DNA from: Bog-473 sp963782415
Lineage (GTDB): Bacteria > Actinomycetota > Acidimicrobiia > Acidimicrobiales > RAAP-2
Length of the DNA stretch: 64,000 nucleotides
Direction of reading: 5' to 3'
NCBI GenBank assembly: GCA_963782415.1
Contig: CAWAJT010000009.1
Location: forward strand, 186,001 to 250,000
Part shown: positions 43,697 to 52,090 of the stretch, in pieces
Layout: each line of letters starts with the position of its first letter
Numbering within the stretch: position 1 is the first letter of the stretch
Made by a program: the position numbers and the translations under genes
The notes under the pieces: model-generated
What the model saw: only the letters and a program-made list of their open reading frames with translations
The model's database searches: none
What the model was told of the DNA's origin: nothing

Positions 43697-44607
43697 ACCT
43701 GCTCGGTTTGGCAGCAGTGCTCTCAGCAATCCTCGTGGGACTCTTTGGGCCGTTCAGCCATTGGCTCGCGGGCGCGACCTGGGTCAATCGTTCGCCGCGG
43801 GCCTCCGTGCTGCTGTGGCAGTGCACGGGCCTGAGCGGCATCGTGGCAGGCATCGGGTCCGCACTTGCGTTGGCGGTGTACCGGTACCACGTCGGCTTCG
43901 GGTCCGGTGTCGCGCGACTTGTCGGAGGCCTCTTCGGTGGTCACCCGTTGCAAGGGCTCGGGCTCTACGATGCATTGAGCCTGACCTTGGCGGCTGATCT
44001 CGCCATCGTTCTCCTCTTCATCTTCGGGGCCGTCACGCGGCGAACGATCAGACAGCGAGCGCGCCATCGTCGACTCCTCGAACTGGTAGCCGGGCGTTCG
44101 GCCACCTATCCCGGACTGCGCGTGCTGGCCGACGACCGGGCCGTTGCTTACTGTCTTCCTGGTCTCCGGCCCAGGATCGTGCTCAGCGACGGCACACTCC
44201 GCATCCTCGACCGATCCCAACTCGCGGCCGTCATCGAACATGAGCGAGGACACGCCCACGAGCGCCACGGCCTCGTGATGTTGGCGCTCGCGCCTCTTGG
44301 CAGCCTGTTTCGATGGGTCCCATATGCGCGGCTGGCACCGACGCAGGTCGGGATCCTCTTGGAGATGGCGGCTGATGATTTCTCAGCGAGGCGCGGAGGT
44401 GGGCAGGCCTTGGCGACCGCTCTGATCGAGATGGCGACCTTGTGTCAGACACCCGGCTGTGCCCTTGCCGCGGCGCGGTCGGCAGTGCCCACTCGGGTCC
44501 AGCGGCTGCTCTCGGATGGTTCCACTTCAAAGTGGGTGACCTTCGGGTCAGCCCTGTTGGCGGGTGCTGTGTTGTGTGTGCCGGCCGCGCTGCTGGCGAT
44601 CGGATGA
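43693..44607 (+). CDS. M56-family membrane metallopeptidase (BlaR1-like without sensor domain)
   Basis: A 304-residue membrane protease. GTG start overlaps the blaI stop by 4 bp. Three N-terminal hydrophobic segments, then the zinc motif HERGH (H183-E184-H187) in AAVIEHERGHAHERHG, and a last membrane segment (FGSALLAGAVLCVPAALLAI). There is no penicillin-binding sensor domain after it, so it is not a classical BlaR1. Likely cleaves BlaI on an unknown signal. Confidence 0.92.
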   Translation: MNLLGLAAVLSAILVGLFGPFSHWLAGATWVNRSPRASVLLWQCTGLSGIVAGIGSALALAVYRYHVGFGSGVARLVGGLFGGHPLQGLGLYDALSLTLAADLAIVLLFIFGAVTRRTIRQRARHRRLLELVAGRSATYPGLRVLADDRAVAYCLPGLRPRIVLSDGTLRILDRSQLAAVIEHERGHAHERHGLVMLALAPLGSLFRWVPYARLAPTQVGILLEMAADDFSARRGGGQALATALIEMATLCQTPGCALAAARSAVPTRVQRLLSDGSTSKWVTFGSALLAGAVLCVPAALLAIG

Positions 44608-44694
44608 CCCGATGACCTGGGATAACTGGAACCACAACCCGGGTTTGCCAATTGCGCGGGGACGGGACCGCTTCGTGGCCACGGAGGCGTAGCC

Positions 44695-45054
44695 TTGAGG
44701 GGAATGAGACGCAAGTGGCTCGGCTTGGTCTTTGCTCTCGGGGCACTCACCGTTAGCTCTCTGCTGCCGGGGTCGCTGCTGAAGCAGGCCCCTCCGTCTG
44801 CACGCACGGCCACGATCGAGGCAGCGGGTTCGGATCTCGCCGGCAGCAACTGTGTCGCCGTTAGCTGTAACCGGGGGTCACCATCGGCTCCGGCCCAGGT
44901 GCCCACGGTGCCCCTCGTTGCGGCCGTGATTTCGGCGGCTTTTCTCGCCCTGGTGGCGATGGCCGTGCGTCGCCGGCGTCGGCCCGACGTCCCATTGCCG
45001 ACCGGTAACCCGTCTCCGCTGCTCCGACCTCCCCAGGTGGCGCTCTCCGCGTAA
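44695..45054 (+). CDS. Small exported/membrane protein
   Basis: A 119-residue frame from TTG 44695, with GGAGG seven bases upstream; ATG 44704 is the alternative. N-terminal signal-anchor WLGLVFALGALTVSSLLPGS, then a short loop with two Cys (NCVAVSC), a second membrane segment (VPLVAAVISAAFLALVAMAV) and a basic tail. No family known. It lies between M56 and DUF929. The Cys pair may relate to the redox genes downstream. Confidence 0.6.
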   Translation: MRGMRRKWLGLVFALGALTVSSLLPGSLLKQAPPSARTATIEAAGSDLAGSNCVAVSCNRGSPSAPAQVPTVPLVAAVISAAFLALVAMAVRRRRRPDVPLPTGNPSPLLRPPQVALSA

Positions 45055-45181
45055 ATCTGCGGCGCAAACGCGCCGACAACGAACACACAACCCGTGAGGC
45101 ATCGAAGCTCACGACCTTGCAGGTGCTCTGTCCTCGGGCCGTGACCGCCACAGAACCCTCACGCTGAGATCGGAGATCGTC

Positions 45182-46132
45182 ATGTCGAAGAAGCGCACGC
45201 AGTCCCGGGCGCCATCCACGAAGCGCACCGGGCCCAATTCGCAGAACCCCGCCAATGCCGCACCGTCCAAGAGGACCGCCTCCAGCCGACGCTACGAGGA
45301 ACGCCAGGAGCAAAAGCGCCAGGCCGCCCTCGAGGAGCGGCGCGCCCGCAACCGACGCTGGGGGTTGGTCAGCATCGGTCTCGTCGTCGTCATCGTGGCC
45401 GCACTCGTCATCGTGAAGGTGGCCGGAAGCGGGGGCAACTCGGGCGGCGCCCAAGCCTCGCCCCCCGCGGGCTCCCCGATCCCCGCCGCGACCTTGTCGA
45501 AGCTTGCCTCGGTCCCGATGTCGACGCTGGCGGCGGCGCCCTCGAGTGGGCTCATCAACTCGATCCAGTCGTCCGGTGGTGGCCACGCCTTGGCCTCGAA
45601 CGGGAAGCCCGAGCTCCTGTTCATCGGCGCGGAGTTCTGCCCGCACTGCGCCGCCGAGCGTTGGGCCATGTACACGGCGCTGTCGAAGTTCGGCACGTTC
45701 AGTCCCAACCCGGGACGGCTCCATTCGGCCACCCAGGACGGCAACGTGCCGACGCTGACCTTCTACGGCACGACGTACACAAGCCCGTACTTCGTCTTCA
45801 CCCCGGTTGAGGTGTACACCAACAAACCAGCCGGGAACGGCTACACCCCGCTGCAGACGCCCACGCGGGCGCAGGCGAACCTCTGGCAGAGTGCCGGCGG
45901 CGGGAGCTTCCCCTTCCTCGACTTCGCCGGGAATGCGTCGTTGGCCGGGGCACAGTACTCGTACGTGCCGCTGCAGAACCTTCCGTTTTCGGCAGTGGCC
46001 GCGCAGGTCGGAAACAACTCGACCCAAATCGGAGCCAACATCGACGCCAGCGCATACCAGCTGGTCAAGTCCATCTGCCACTCGCTCTCCTCGAGCCAAC
46101 CGGCCTCGGTCTGTTCTGCGGCGGGTGCATGA
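45182..46132 (+). CDS. DUF929-family membrane-anchored thioredoxin-like protein
   Basis: A 316-residue protein. A basic, disordered N-terminus (~60 residues) leads to one membrane anchor (WGLVSIGLVVVIVAALVIVK), then an exported thioredoxin-fold domain with redox motif CPHC in LLFIGAEFCPHCAAERWAMY. PTLTFYGTTYTSPYFVFTPV and FPFLDFAGN fit DUF929. The 4-bp overlap with the VKOR gene implies they act together in oxidative protein folding outside the membrane. Confidence 0.92.
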   Translation: MSKKRTQSRAPSTKRTGPNSQNPANAAPSKRTASSRRYEERQEQKRQAALEERRARNRRWGLVSIGLVVVIVAALVIVKVAGSGGNSGGAQASPPAGSPIPAATLSKLASVPMSTLAAAPSSGLINSIQSSGGGHALASNGKPELLFIGAEFCPHCAAERWAMYTALSKFGTFSPNPGRLHSATQDGNVPTLTFYGTTYTSPYFVFTPVEVYTNKPAGNGYTPLQTPTRAQANLWQSAGGGSFPFLDFAGNASLAGAQYSYVPLQNLPFSAVAAQVGNNSTQIGANIDASAYQLVKSICHSLSSSQPASVCSAAGA

Positions 46133-46620
46133 GGGTGCCGGTGACGGGAAAGCTCGACGCGGTCGAGGACTCGCTGCCCCGCTGGCCGGGGCTGGTGGGG
46201 ACGGCCACCAGCGTGCTCGGCCTCGGGGTGGCCGGCTACCTGACCTTCGAGCACTACACGTCGTCGAGCTCGCTCGCCTGCTCCGACAACGGGGTGGTCA
46301 ATTGCCTCAAGGTCACCACGAGCTCGTACTCGGACGTGGCCGGTGTGCCTGTCGCGGTCCTCGGCCTGGTGTTCTTCCTCGTCATGCTGGTTCTGCAGCT
46401 GCCATTCATGTGGCAGCGACCAGAGCGCTGGCTGCGCCCGATCAGAGTGGGATGGTCGATCGTCGGAGCCGGGATGGTGCTGTACCTGCTGTCCGCTGAG
46501 CTCTTCTCCATCGACGCCATCTGCCTGTGGTGCACCGCGGTGCACGTGTTGACGCTGCTGCTCTTCGGTACGACCGTCTACGCCACCGTTTCTTATCCGC
46601 CGCCCGACACGAGGCATTAG
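46129..46620 (+). CDS. VKOR-family disulfide-bond-forming membrane protein
   Basis: A 163-residue protein with about four membrane helices. Conserved Cys pair CSDNGVVNCLKV (loop), Ser/Thr after it, and the quinone-side CLWC in IDAICLWCTAVHVLTLLLFG. VKOR reoxidises exported thioredoxin-like partners using quinone; the DUF929 protein is the natural partner. Last gene of the blaI operon. Confidence 0.95.
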   Translation: MRVPVTGKLDAVEDSLPRWPGLVGTATSVLGLGVAGYLTFEHYTSSSSLACSDNGVVNCLKVTTSSYSDVAGVPVAVLGLVFFLVMLVLQLPFMWQRPERWLRPIRVGWSIVGAGMVLYLLSAELFSIDAICLWCTAVHVLTLLLFGTTVYATVSYPPPDTRH

Positions 46621-46680
46621 GAGTCAAATGGCCAGGACCGACCCATTGAGAGACGTCCTGCGTGTTTCTCAATGGTTTCC

Positions 46681-46794
46681 GAGGTGAATGCGGCCATCAT
46701 GGTGCGGAGCTGCGAGTTATGGTCCCCGGCATCTGTTCGGAAATGCCGAACGGCTCTGTTCACGATCTTGTCCGGACACCCCTGCGACACGTAG
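46681..46794 (+). pseudogene. Possible integrase remnant
   Basis: A 37-codon open stretch reading EVNAAIMVRSCELWSPASVR then KCRTALFTILSG and stopping at 46794. WSPASVRKxRTxLxxIL recalls the core-binding segment of actinobacterial tyrosine recombinases (SPATVRKVRTVL). It lies just upstream of ssrA-end copy F, where an integrase gene would be expected. Too short to be sure. Confidence 0.25.
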
Positions 46795-46805
46795 CCGAGG
46801 ACACA

Positions 46806-46856
46806 ACGAGTGCCACTTGGTGCCAACGAGTGCCACTTGGTGCCAACGAGTGCCAA
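46806..46856 (+). repeat. 20-bp tandem repeat before copy F
   Basis: Two full units of ACGAGTGCCACTTGGTGCCA (46806-46825, 46826-46845) and a half unit. ACGAGTGCCA and GTGCCAACGAG also occur in the right-end block of copy A and, inverted, at 5523. A likely arm-type or end repeat of the island elements. Confidence 0.75.
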
Positions 46857-46905
46857 TGCGTACCGCTGCGTCCTACTGCTCCTCGGCTCGTTCGGCTTTT
46901 CATCC

Positions 46906-46925
46906 TTCGAATCCCGCCATCTCCA
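46906..46925 (+). repeat. ssrA-end copy F
   Basis: TTCGAATCCCGCCATCTCCA: the tmRNA end with one C-to-T change. Last clear copy in the array. No left-end inverted repeat follows, so the next element, if any, has lost its left end, or this is the outer right end of the island. Confidence 0.75.
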
Positions 46926-47037
46926 CCAATGAACCCGGTCATTGATGGTTCCGTGGGTCCAGCAGGTCAGTCGTGTCGACCCGCTAACCCGCCCACCCGA
47001 CAGTGGACGCCCGTCCACGACTGGGGAGCCCGTTGGG

Positions 47038-47300
47038 ATGCCCATCGACGTATCCGGAGGAGTCCAGGCGCGGATTTCGTCCGCCTGGTCGTCACCACCG
47101 ACAAACCGATGGCCGAGGCCGCTCGGGATCTCGGCGTCGACGACTAGACGCTCGGAACTGGGTTCGCTCGGAGAAGTATCGCCAGGAGCGAGACGCCACA
47201 TCCGGGTCCATTCGCACCACGAGCTGACCCCGCTCCGCAACGAGAAAGGCGAGCTCTAGACCGAAGGTGAGATCCCGCACAAGGCGTCCGCCCATGGCGC
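47038..47300 (+). pseudogene. IS3-family transposase OrfA remnant
   Basis: Fragments in shifting frames give an IS3 OrfA pattern: CPSTYPEESRRGF, then FVRLVVTTDKPMAEAARDLG (helix-turn-helix), NWVRSEKYRQERDA and HELTPLRNEKGEL (leucine-zipper part). At least two frameshifts; no OrfB. The rest of the 46926-47678 gap has only a frame near 47320-47480 (DDEQIIEIVLAEVEGPRKAA) faintly like YqeY-type proteins. Confidence 0.6.
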
Positions 47301-47678
47301 TGACGGCATGCAGGGCATCGGAGCTGGCGACCTCGCTCGAAGGGAGGTGGACGACGAACAGATCATCGAGATTGTGCTGGCAGAGGTTGAAGGGCCGAGA
47401 AAGGCAGCAGAGGAGTACACCGATTTGGGCCAGACGGAGAGGCTGCTCGGCTCCGCTCCGAATGCGAGGTCTTGCTGAGCCTGCCCCCGGGCAAAACTCC
47501 ATCGTAGCCACGGTCTCGGCGAAGTGGGGGCCCACTGAGCCGTCGCGGGGCTTCGAATCCAACGCCTCTACGAGCCTCGGGTTGCAGTGTGTTGGTGATG
47601 GTGGGAGCGTTTGTCGTCTGAGCACACGGCCGTTCGACAATGACCGTTCGAGCGGAGTTGTCCTTCAAGGAGCATGGA

Positions 47679-49334
47679 ATGACCGATCCGGCGACAACTC
47701 CGACCGACACGGTGACTCCCACAAAGAAGGGCTGGATGGCGCTGGCAGCGCTGGCCACGGCCCAGTTCGTCATGGTGCTGGATCAGTCGGTGATGAACGT
47801 CTCCATCAGCGCGCTTGTTAAGGATTTCAATACCACCGTAACGACGATTCAAGCTGTGATCACCCTCTACTGCTTGGTCATGGCCATGCTCATCATGACC
47901 GGGGCAAAGATCGGCGACATCATCGGGCGACGAAGGGCGTTTGTGATTGGACTGATCATTTACGCTTGCGGCTCGGCTCTGACAGCGCTTTCGCAGTCGG
48001 TGTTCATCCTCGCTCTCGGGTGGTCAGTGCTCGAGGGCATCGGTGCCGCACTCGTCCTCCCCGCACTCGCGGCTCTGATCGCTGGCAACTTCGAGGGACC
48101 CCAGCGTAAGGTCGCGTACGCCGTCATCGGCGGCGTCGCCGGGGCCGGAATCGCGGTTGGCCCCATTGTCGGAGGGTGGGCGACGACGAACGTCACATGG
48201 CGAATCGTCTTCGTCGGCGAAGTCGTACTCGTTGCCTTGATCCTGATCATGACTCCCAAAGTCGAGGATGCCAAGCGCCCCGGCCCTGCACCGAAACTTG
48301 ACTATGTCGGTTCAGTGCTCTCGGCATCTGGCCTCGGGCTCTTCGTCTTCGGAGTCCTAAAGTCGAGCACCTGGGGGTGGCTCAAACCGAAGAATGCACC
48401 CTTCACCATCTTCGGCTTCTCCCCCACGATCTACGTCATGGCCGCCGGTGCCGCCCTGATTTGGGGGTTCATCAGCTGGCAGCGCCGTCGTGAGGGACGA
48501 CGACGAGATCCCCTGGTCCACCTCTCTTTGGTTCGAGTCCCGACTGTGCGATCAGGACTCATTGGGCTCTTCAGCCAGAATCTGATCCTGATGGGCGTCT
48601 TCTTTGTCGTTCCGCTCTACCTTCAACTTGTCCTGGGCCTGACCGCCCTCGAGACCGGCATCAAGATGCTCCCCGTCTCGATCGCAATGTTCGTGACCTC
48701 GGCGATCGGCTCGCGGTTGTCCGACCTGTTTGCGGTTCGCAGGATCGTGCGGGTTGGATTAGTGGTCACGCTTGCGGGAACACTTATCCTCCTCGGTACC
48801 ATTCAGCCTACGCTTTCAAGCACCGGGTTCGCCCTCGGCATGGCCGTGCTCGGGATCGGGATGGGTTTGTTGGTCTCCCAACTGGGCAATGTCGTGCAGT
48901 CATCGGTAGAAGAGTCTGGACGCAGCGAGGCTGGAGGGCTCCAATACACGGGCCAACAGCTCGGTTCGTCACTCGGCCTCGCCTTCATCGGGGCGATCGT
49001 GCTCATGGGATTGGCCAGTACGTTCGTCTCAACCATCGAAAAGGACCCCAGGATTAGCACGGAGGTGGCAGCCCAGGTCAGTGTGGCCGCGGGCAACAAC
49101 ACCAACTTTGTTTCGGCAGACGAAGTCCACCACGCCGCGACCGAGGCCGGTCTCGACCCTGCTTCGGCAACGGCGCTGGTGGAAGACTACGAGGCGGCCC
49201 AGCTCCTCTCGCTCAAGGCCGGGCTCTTAGCAGCCGGATTGCTCGCTCTGATCTCACTCGGCTTCACTGGGGAACTGCCCCATGCTCGACCGACTCGCAA
49301 GAAGAAGAGACAGCCAGAACTTGCGGCATCGTGA
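47679..49334 (+). CDS. MFS drug:H+ antiporter (DHA2, EmrB/QacA type)
   Basis: About 551 residues from ATG 47679, with AAGGAG upstream. Fourteen hydrophobic segments. Segment 1 motif QFVMVLDQSVMNVSISALVK (Asp of motif D1), motif A GAKIGDIIGRRRAFVIGLII, motif C GGVAGAGIAVGPIVGGWATT. The long loop before the last segment (VEKDPRISTEV..., NNTNFVSADEVHHAATEAGL) is typical of the 14-segment subgroup. Substrate unknown. It is not closely related to the MFS protein at 39337. Confidence 0.92.
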   Translation: MTDPATTPTDTVTPTKKGWMALAALATAQFVMVLDQSVMNVSISALVKDFNTTVTTIQAVITLYCLVMAMLIMTGAKIGDIIGRRRAFVIGLIIYACGSALTALSQSVFILALGWSVLEGIGAALVLPALAALIAGNFEGPQRKVAYAVIGGVAGAGIAVGPIVGGWATTNVTWRIVFVGEVVLVALILIMTPKVEDAKRPGPAPKLDYVGSVLSASGLGLFVFGVLKSSTWGWLKPKNAPFTIFGFSPTIYVMAAGAALIWGFISWQRRREGRRRDPLVHLSLVRVPTVRSGLIGLFSQNLILMGVFFVVPLYLQLVLGLTALETGIKMLPVSIAMFVTSAIGSRLSDLFAVRRIVRVGLVVTLAGTLILLGTIQPTLSSTGFALGMAVLGIGMGLLVSQLGNVVQSSVEESGRSEAGGLQYTGQQLGSSLGLAFIGAIVLMGLASTFVSTIEKDPRISTEVAAQVSVAAGNNTNFVSADEVHHAATEAGLDPASATALVEDYEAAQLLSLKAGLLAAGLLALISLGFTGELPHARPTRKKKRQPELAAS

Positions 49335-49886
49335 GAAACGCAGTACCTCCGCCTCTCACGCGCCGCTCAATTGTCGTCGCCATTTTGCGGCCGTCGCGGT
49401 ACAACGCCTAGGTGCCCCGACGTGCTGTGTCCTGAAGGGGTCAACACAACAGCCTCGGCGAACCTCTGAGATTGTGTCATCCAACCGAGTATCTGGCGAG
49501 GCACAAGCTGGAGGACGCCAGAACGACTTACTCGTCACAGACCCCGTGAAACGAAAGCGAAGGCGATTGGATTTGTTCTGACTGCATCGAGCAGCACATA
49601 GAGAGATCGTCTGGGCATCCGACATCGCCACCCTTCGGGCGCGCCGGTGCACCCTCTGTGAACCCTCGACCTCAATGGCCGATTGTGTCCGACCACTCGA
49701 CCCAACGCTCGCCTTTGACCACTTTGGCGCCGACTCCCCCCAGCTTGTCGAGGACTTCCTTTCGCTTCCAACCCCAAAGAAGCACCACGTATCCCAGGGT
49801 TGGCGTCATGAAAAGACTCCCGTGGTACCGGCATCAGGGCCAGTCTCGGGGCGCCTCCGTTGCCGAGCGAGCTACCCTCGGTGCTC
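49335..49886. other. Intergenic stretch, no gene seen
   Basis: About 550 bp after the MFS gene. Short frames on both strands lack ribosome-binding sites and recognisable sequence. Confidence 0.4.
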
Positions 49887-50069
49887 ATGACACATCGTCA
49901 CATGAAAACGGGTGAATCCTCTGTCCGGGCTCCCGATGGCTTTGTGCACAGGATCCTTTGTAGCTGTGGGGAAGCCTTCACCGCGAAGACGAGGTCCTCA
50001 GCGGCCAGTGCCAAGGCTGCAGCGGCAAAGCTCTTTGGTCTCCACGTCAACAGAGCTCAGTACCTCTAA
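49887..50069 (+). CDS. Small Cys-containing hypothetical protein
   Basis: From ATG 49887, 60 residues: MTHRHMKTGESSVRAPDGFV, HRILCSCGEAFTAKTRSSAA. A CSCG motif after a Gly/Phe turn could form half of a small zinc site. The tail is Ala/Lys helical. No family; the following 50070-50374 has nothing I can name. Confidence 0.4.
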   Translation: MTHRHMKTGESSVRAPDGFVHRILCSCGEAFTAKTRSSAASAKAAAAKLFGLHVNRAQYL

Positions 50070-50374
50070 GTTGTCCTCTCCCCGGCAAAGAGCGATGCTT
50101 CCTCCCATGATCGAGTGAACAGCTTGGCAGTGCCGAACACCTCCTCGGGTGTTTGTTCCTTGGTAAGTCGACCCGTGTGTCGCCCGGCCTGTGTTGTCGC
50201 AGCGCAGGTAACAACCTCGTGTCCCGGCGTTTCGCGGGCTCATTGTCATGGTGACTCATGTTGGGGGCGTTACCTGGACCCTCTATCCCTAGGCGTGCCA
50301 CTGTCTGGCGATGATGTGGGGCACCGTGGCTCGCTCGATCGCATCGTTCCTGAAGTGAGACCTCGTGGGCAACC

Positions 50375-50593
50375 CTACGACTTCGCGACGATGTACTGCT
50401 TCAGGCGACGTGAGGCCAACGACTTGTGTAGGTCGACAGGGGACTGGCCCTCGAACTCGCTCGGGAGCTCGAGTTCATGGCGAGTTTGGTCGGGTCCAGC
50501 GCGCAGTTGCACTTTGGGTCCCGCACCTTCAGGCGCTGGGGCGCCAACGGCCACAAGATTGCCGTCGACGTCGACAATGGCATGAACTCTCAT
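50375..50593 (-). CDS. Small hypothetical protein (pair, second gene)
   Basis: A 72-residue protein: MRVHAIVDVDGNLVAVGAPA, RHELELPSEFEGQSPVDLHK, ending LKQYIVAKS. A GAGGAGCT ribosome-binding site precedes the ATG. It follows the 50610-50891 gene by 16 bp, so they form an operon. Beta-rich pattern; not recognised. Confidence 0.6.
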   Translation of the reverse strand: MRVHAIVDVDGNLVAVGAPAPEGAGPKVQLRAGPDQTRHELELPSEFEGQSPVDLHKSLASRRLKQYIVAKS

Positions 50594-50609
50594 TTTCAGC
50601 TCCTCTGAT

Positions 50610-50891
50610 TCAAGGCGTTGTGACGTACACGTCGAACGGCGTGGGATCGTCGCCATCGGTCGAGTCGTTGCGGATCGTTACCCCGTATTTGTACGCATTG
50701 CCCTCGGTCATCCGTCCCTCCATCAACGCTCGCTGATCGAATGACACGAGATTTGCCGTGGGGAACTCGCCCACCGGATGCGCGGACGCATATGCCAGGC
50801 GACGGTCGTCACCGTCTCCCCACCAGTACTCGAGGTAACCCTGTTGGCCATACCCCAGAGTGAAAGGTCCTCCGTTCAACCGTTCCGACAT
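50610..50891 (-). CDS. Small hypothetical protein (pair, first gene)
   Basis: A 93-residue protein: GGPFTLGYGQQGYLEYWWGD, RRLAYASAHPVGEFPTANLV, YKYGVTIRNDSTDGDDPTPF. Aromatic, beta-strand-like, with VTIRNDS suggesting an immunoglobulin-like strand. It might bind a surface or ligand. No signal peptide. Operon with the gene at 50375. Confidence 0.6.
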   Translation of the reverse strand: MSERLNGGPFTLGYGQQGYLEYWWGDGDDRRLAYASAHPVGEFPTANLVSFDQRALMEGRMTEGNAYKYGVTIRNDSTDGDDPTPFDVYVTTP

Positions 50892-51301
50892 TGCTAAGCC
50901 CCCTCACCGTTGATCTCCTTAACAGCCTAAAAGGGCAGGTTCGTGGATGACGGAAAGTTGTCCGACCGTTGTGCCTCGTGTCCCCGACAAGCGCGGCGTG
51001 GAACATTCGAGAGTTCGGCCTCGGGTCGAGGTACAGCGCCAAGAGCTCGCCGCTCGCGTCGGATCTCCTGAAGAAGAAATGCCAAAGTAGCTCCCCTTCG
51101 AGGTCCACTACTAGCTCGATGAACGCATCAGCGAGTCATCGGGCGCCGGCTCCGCCGTGCTTGACATCGAGAGACTCGAGAAAACCAGGCGTTGGTCGGC
51201 GCCAGGGAACATTCCCCGATCAGGTCATCGAGGGGTGTAAGGGCTCGATTACGCAAAAGAGAAGGAGCGACAGTTCTGCAACGTTCAAACTGACGAGGTG
51301 A
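50892..51301. other. Intergenic stretch with a possible minus-strand remnant
   Basis: A minus-strand frame near 50960-51120 reads ELLWHFFFRRSDASGELLAL, YLDPRPNSRMFHAALVGD and looks like part of a protein, but in-frame stops bound it and no start fits. Otherwise nothing. Confidence 0.3.
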
Positions 51302-52090
51302 GTGGCCGCGACCTACTCAGCACCATTCGTCAGCGACGGTGTCGCACCCCTAACCAGCGAGCTGGGATACTCCGGTGTGGCGTTGAGGCTGAATAGATTG
51401 AGCGGTGTCGGTCGCTTGATCCTTTCATGGCGTTGGCACCAAAGAGCACTCGCACTCATCTTGGGCTGGGCTCTCCTGACCGGGCTCCTGATCGCGGTGG
51501 GAGTAGGAATCGTGCACTTCCCCTCGATCAACGGATTCGACCGCCACGTGACTTCCGCTGTTGTCGCCCACAGGACCCCAGCTCTCAACGAGATCATGAG
51601 AGCGATGACCTGGCTCGGTTCGTGGGTCTCGTTGGTGGCGACGGGGATTCTCTTGGGTTTCCTCGCACTCCGCCGGCGCCTTCCGATAACCGCAGCGCTT
51701 CTGGCAGTGATCGCTTGGGCGGGAGAGTCAAGCGGCGTCACGCTGGCCAAACATGTAGTGGGGCGTGACCGACCACCGCTCGATCTGAGGCTCGTCTCGG
51801 CACACGGCGCATCGTGGCCGTCCGGTCACACTGCCGTCGCCCTCTTGGTGTTCACCACCTTGGCCCTTGTGGTGGTCGCCCTCAGTCCGAATTCGCGTTA
51901 CCGAGCTCTCGCGTGGATGCTGACTGGAGTCGCGGTGACGGTCGTTGCATTCTCAAGGATTGAGTTGGGTGTGCATTGGACCACCGACGTCATCGCGGCC
52001 ATTGCCTACGTCAGCTCGTGGCTGATGATTCTCATCGCGTTGTTCGCCTCCGATATTCGCGTCAAGCGGATGGACGCCGAGGTTCACTGA
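51302..52090 (+). CDS. PAP2-family membrane phosphatase
   Basis: A 262-residue protein (GTG start) with about six hydrophobic segments. All three PAP2 motifs: KHVVGRDRPPL (KX6RP), SWPSGHTAVALL (PSGH) and SRIELGVHWTTDVIA (SRX5HX3D). Such enzymes dephosphorylate phosphatidate or undecaprenyl pyrophosphate at the outer face. Confidence 0.93.
   Translation: MAATYSAPFVSDGVAPLTSELGYSGVALRLNRLSGVGRLILSWRWHQRALALILGWALLTGLLIAVGVGIVHFPSINGFDRHVTSAVVAHRTPALNEIMRAMTWLGSWVSLVATGILLGFLALRRRLPITAALLAVIAWAGESSGVTLAKHVVGRDRPPLDLRLVSAHGASWPSGHTAVALLVFTTLALVVVALSPNSRYRALAWMLTGVAVTVVAFSRIELGVHWTTDVIAAIAYVSSWLMILIALFASDIRVKRMDAEVH

Larger units (their letters stand above)
41203..46925 (+). mobile_element. Island segment VI: Sco1-CtaG / BlaI-M56-DUF929-VKOR cassette (copy E to copy F)
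   Basis: A 5.7-kb segment carrying two divergent operons around a double BlaI operator. All seven genes are intact and closely packed. The right boundary copy F has one base change in the core. Confidence 0.6.

Noticed and set aside
44861..46099. 412-residue minus-strand open frame opposite the DUF929 gene
   Set aside because: Arg/Gly-rich shadow of high-GC coding sequence; the plus-strand frame has clear domains and an operon context.
46806..46856. Tandem repeats considered as a CRISPR array
   Set aside because: The units abut without unique spacers and there are no cas genes in the window.
47545..47575. Possible eighth ssrA-end copy (TTCGAATCCAACGCCTC)
   Set aside because: Only the T-loop half matches and neither the acceptor strand nor either end module is present.
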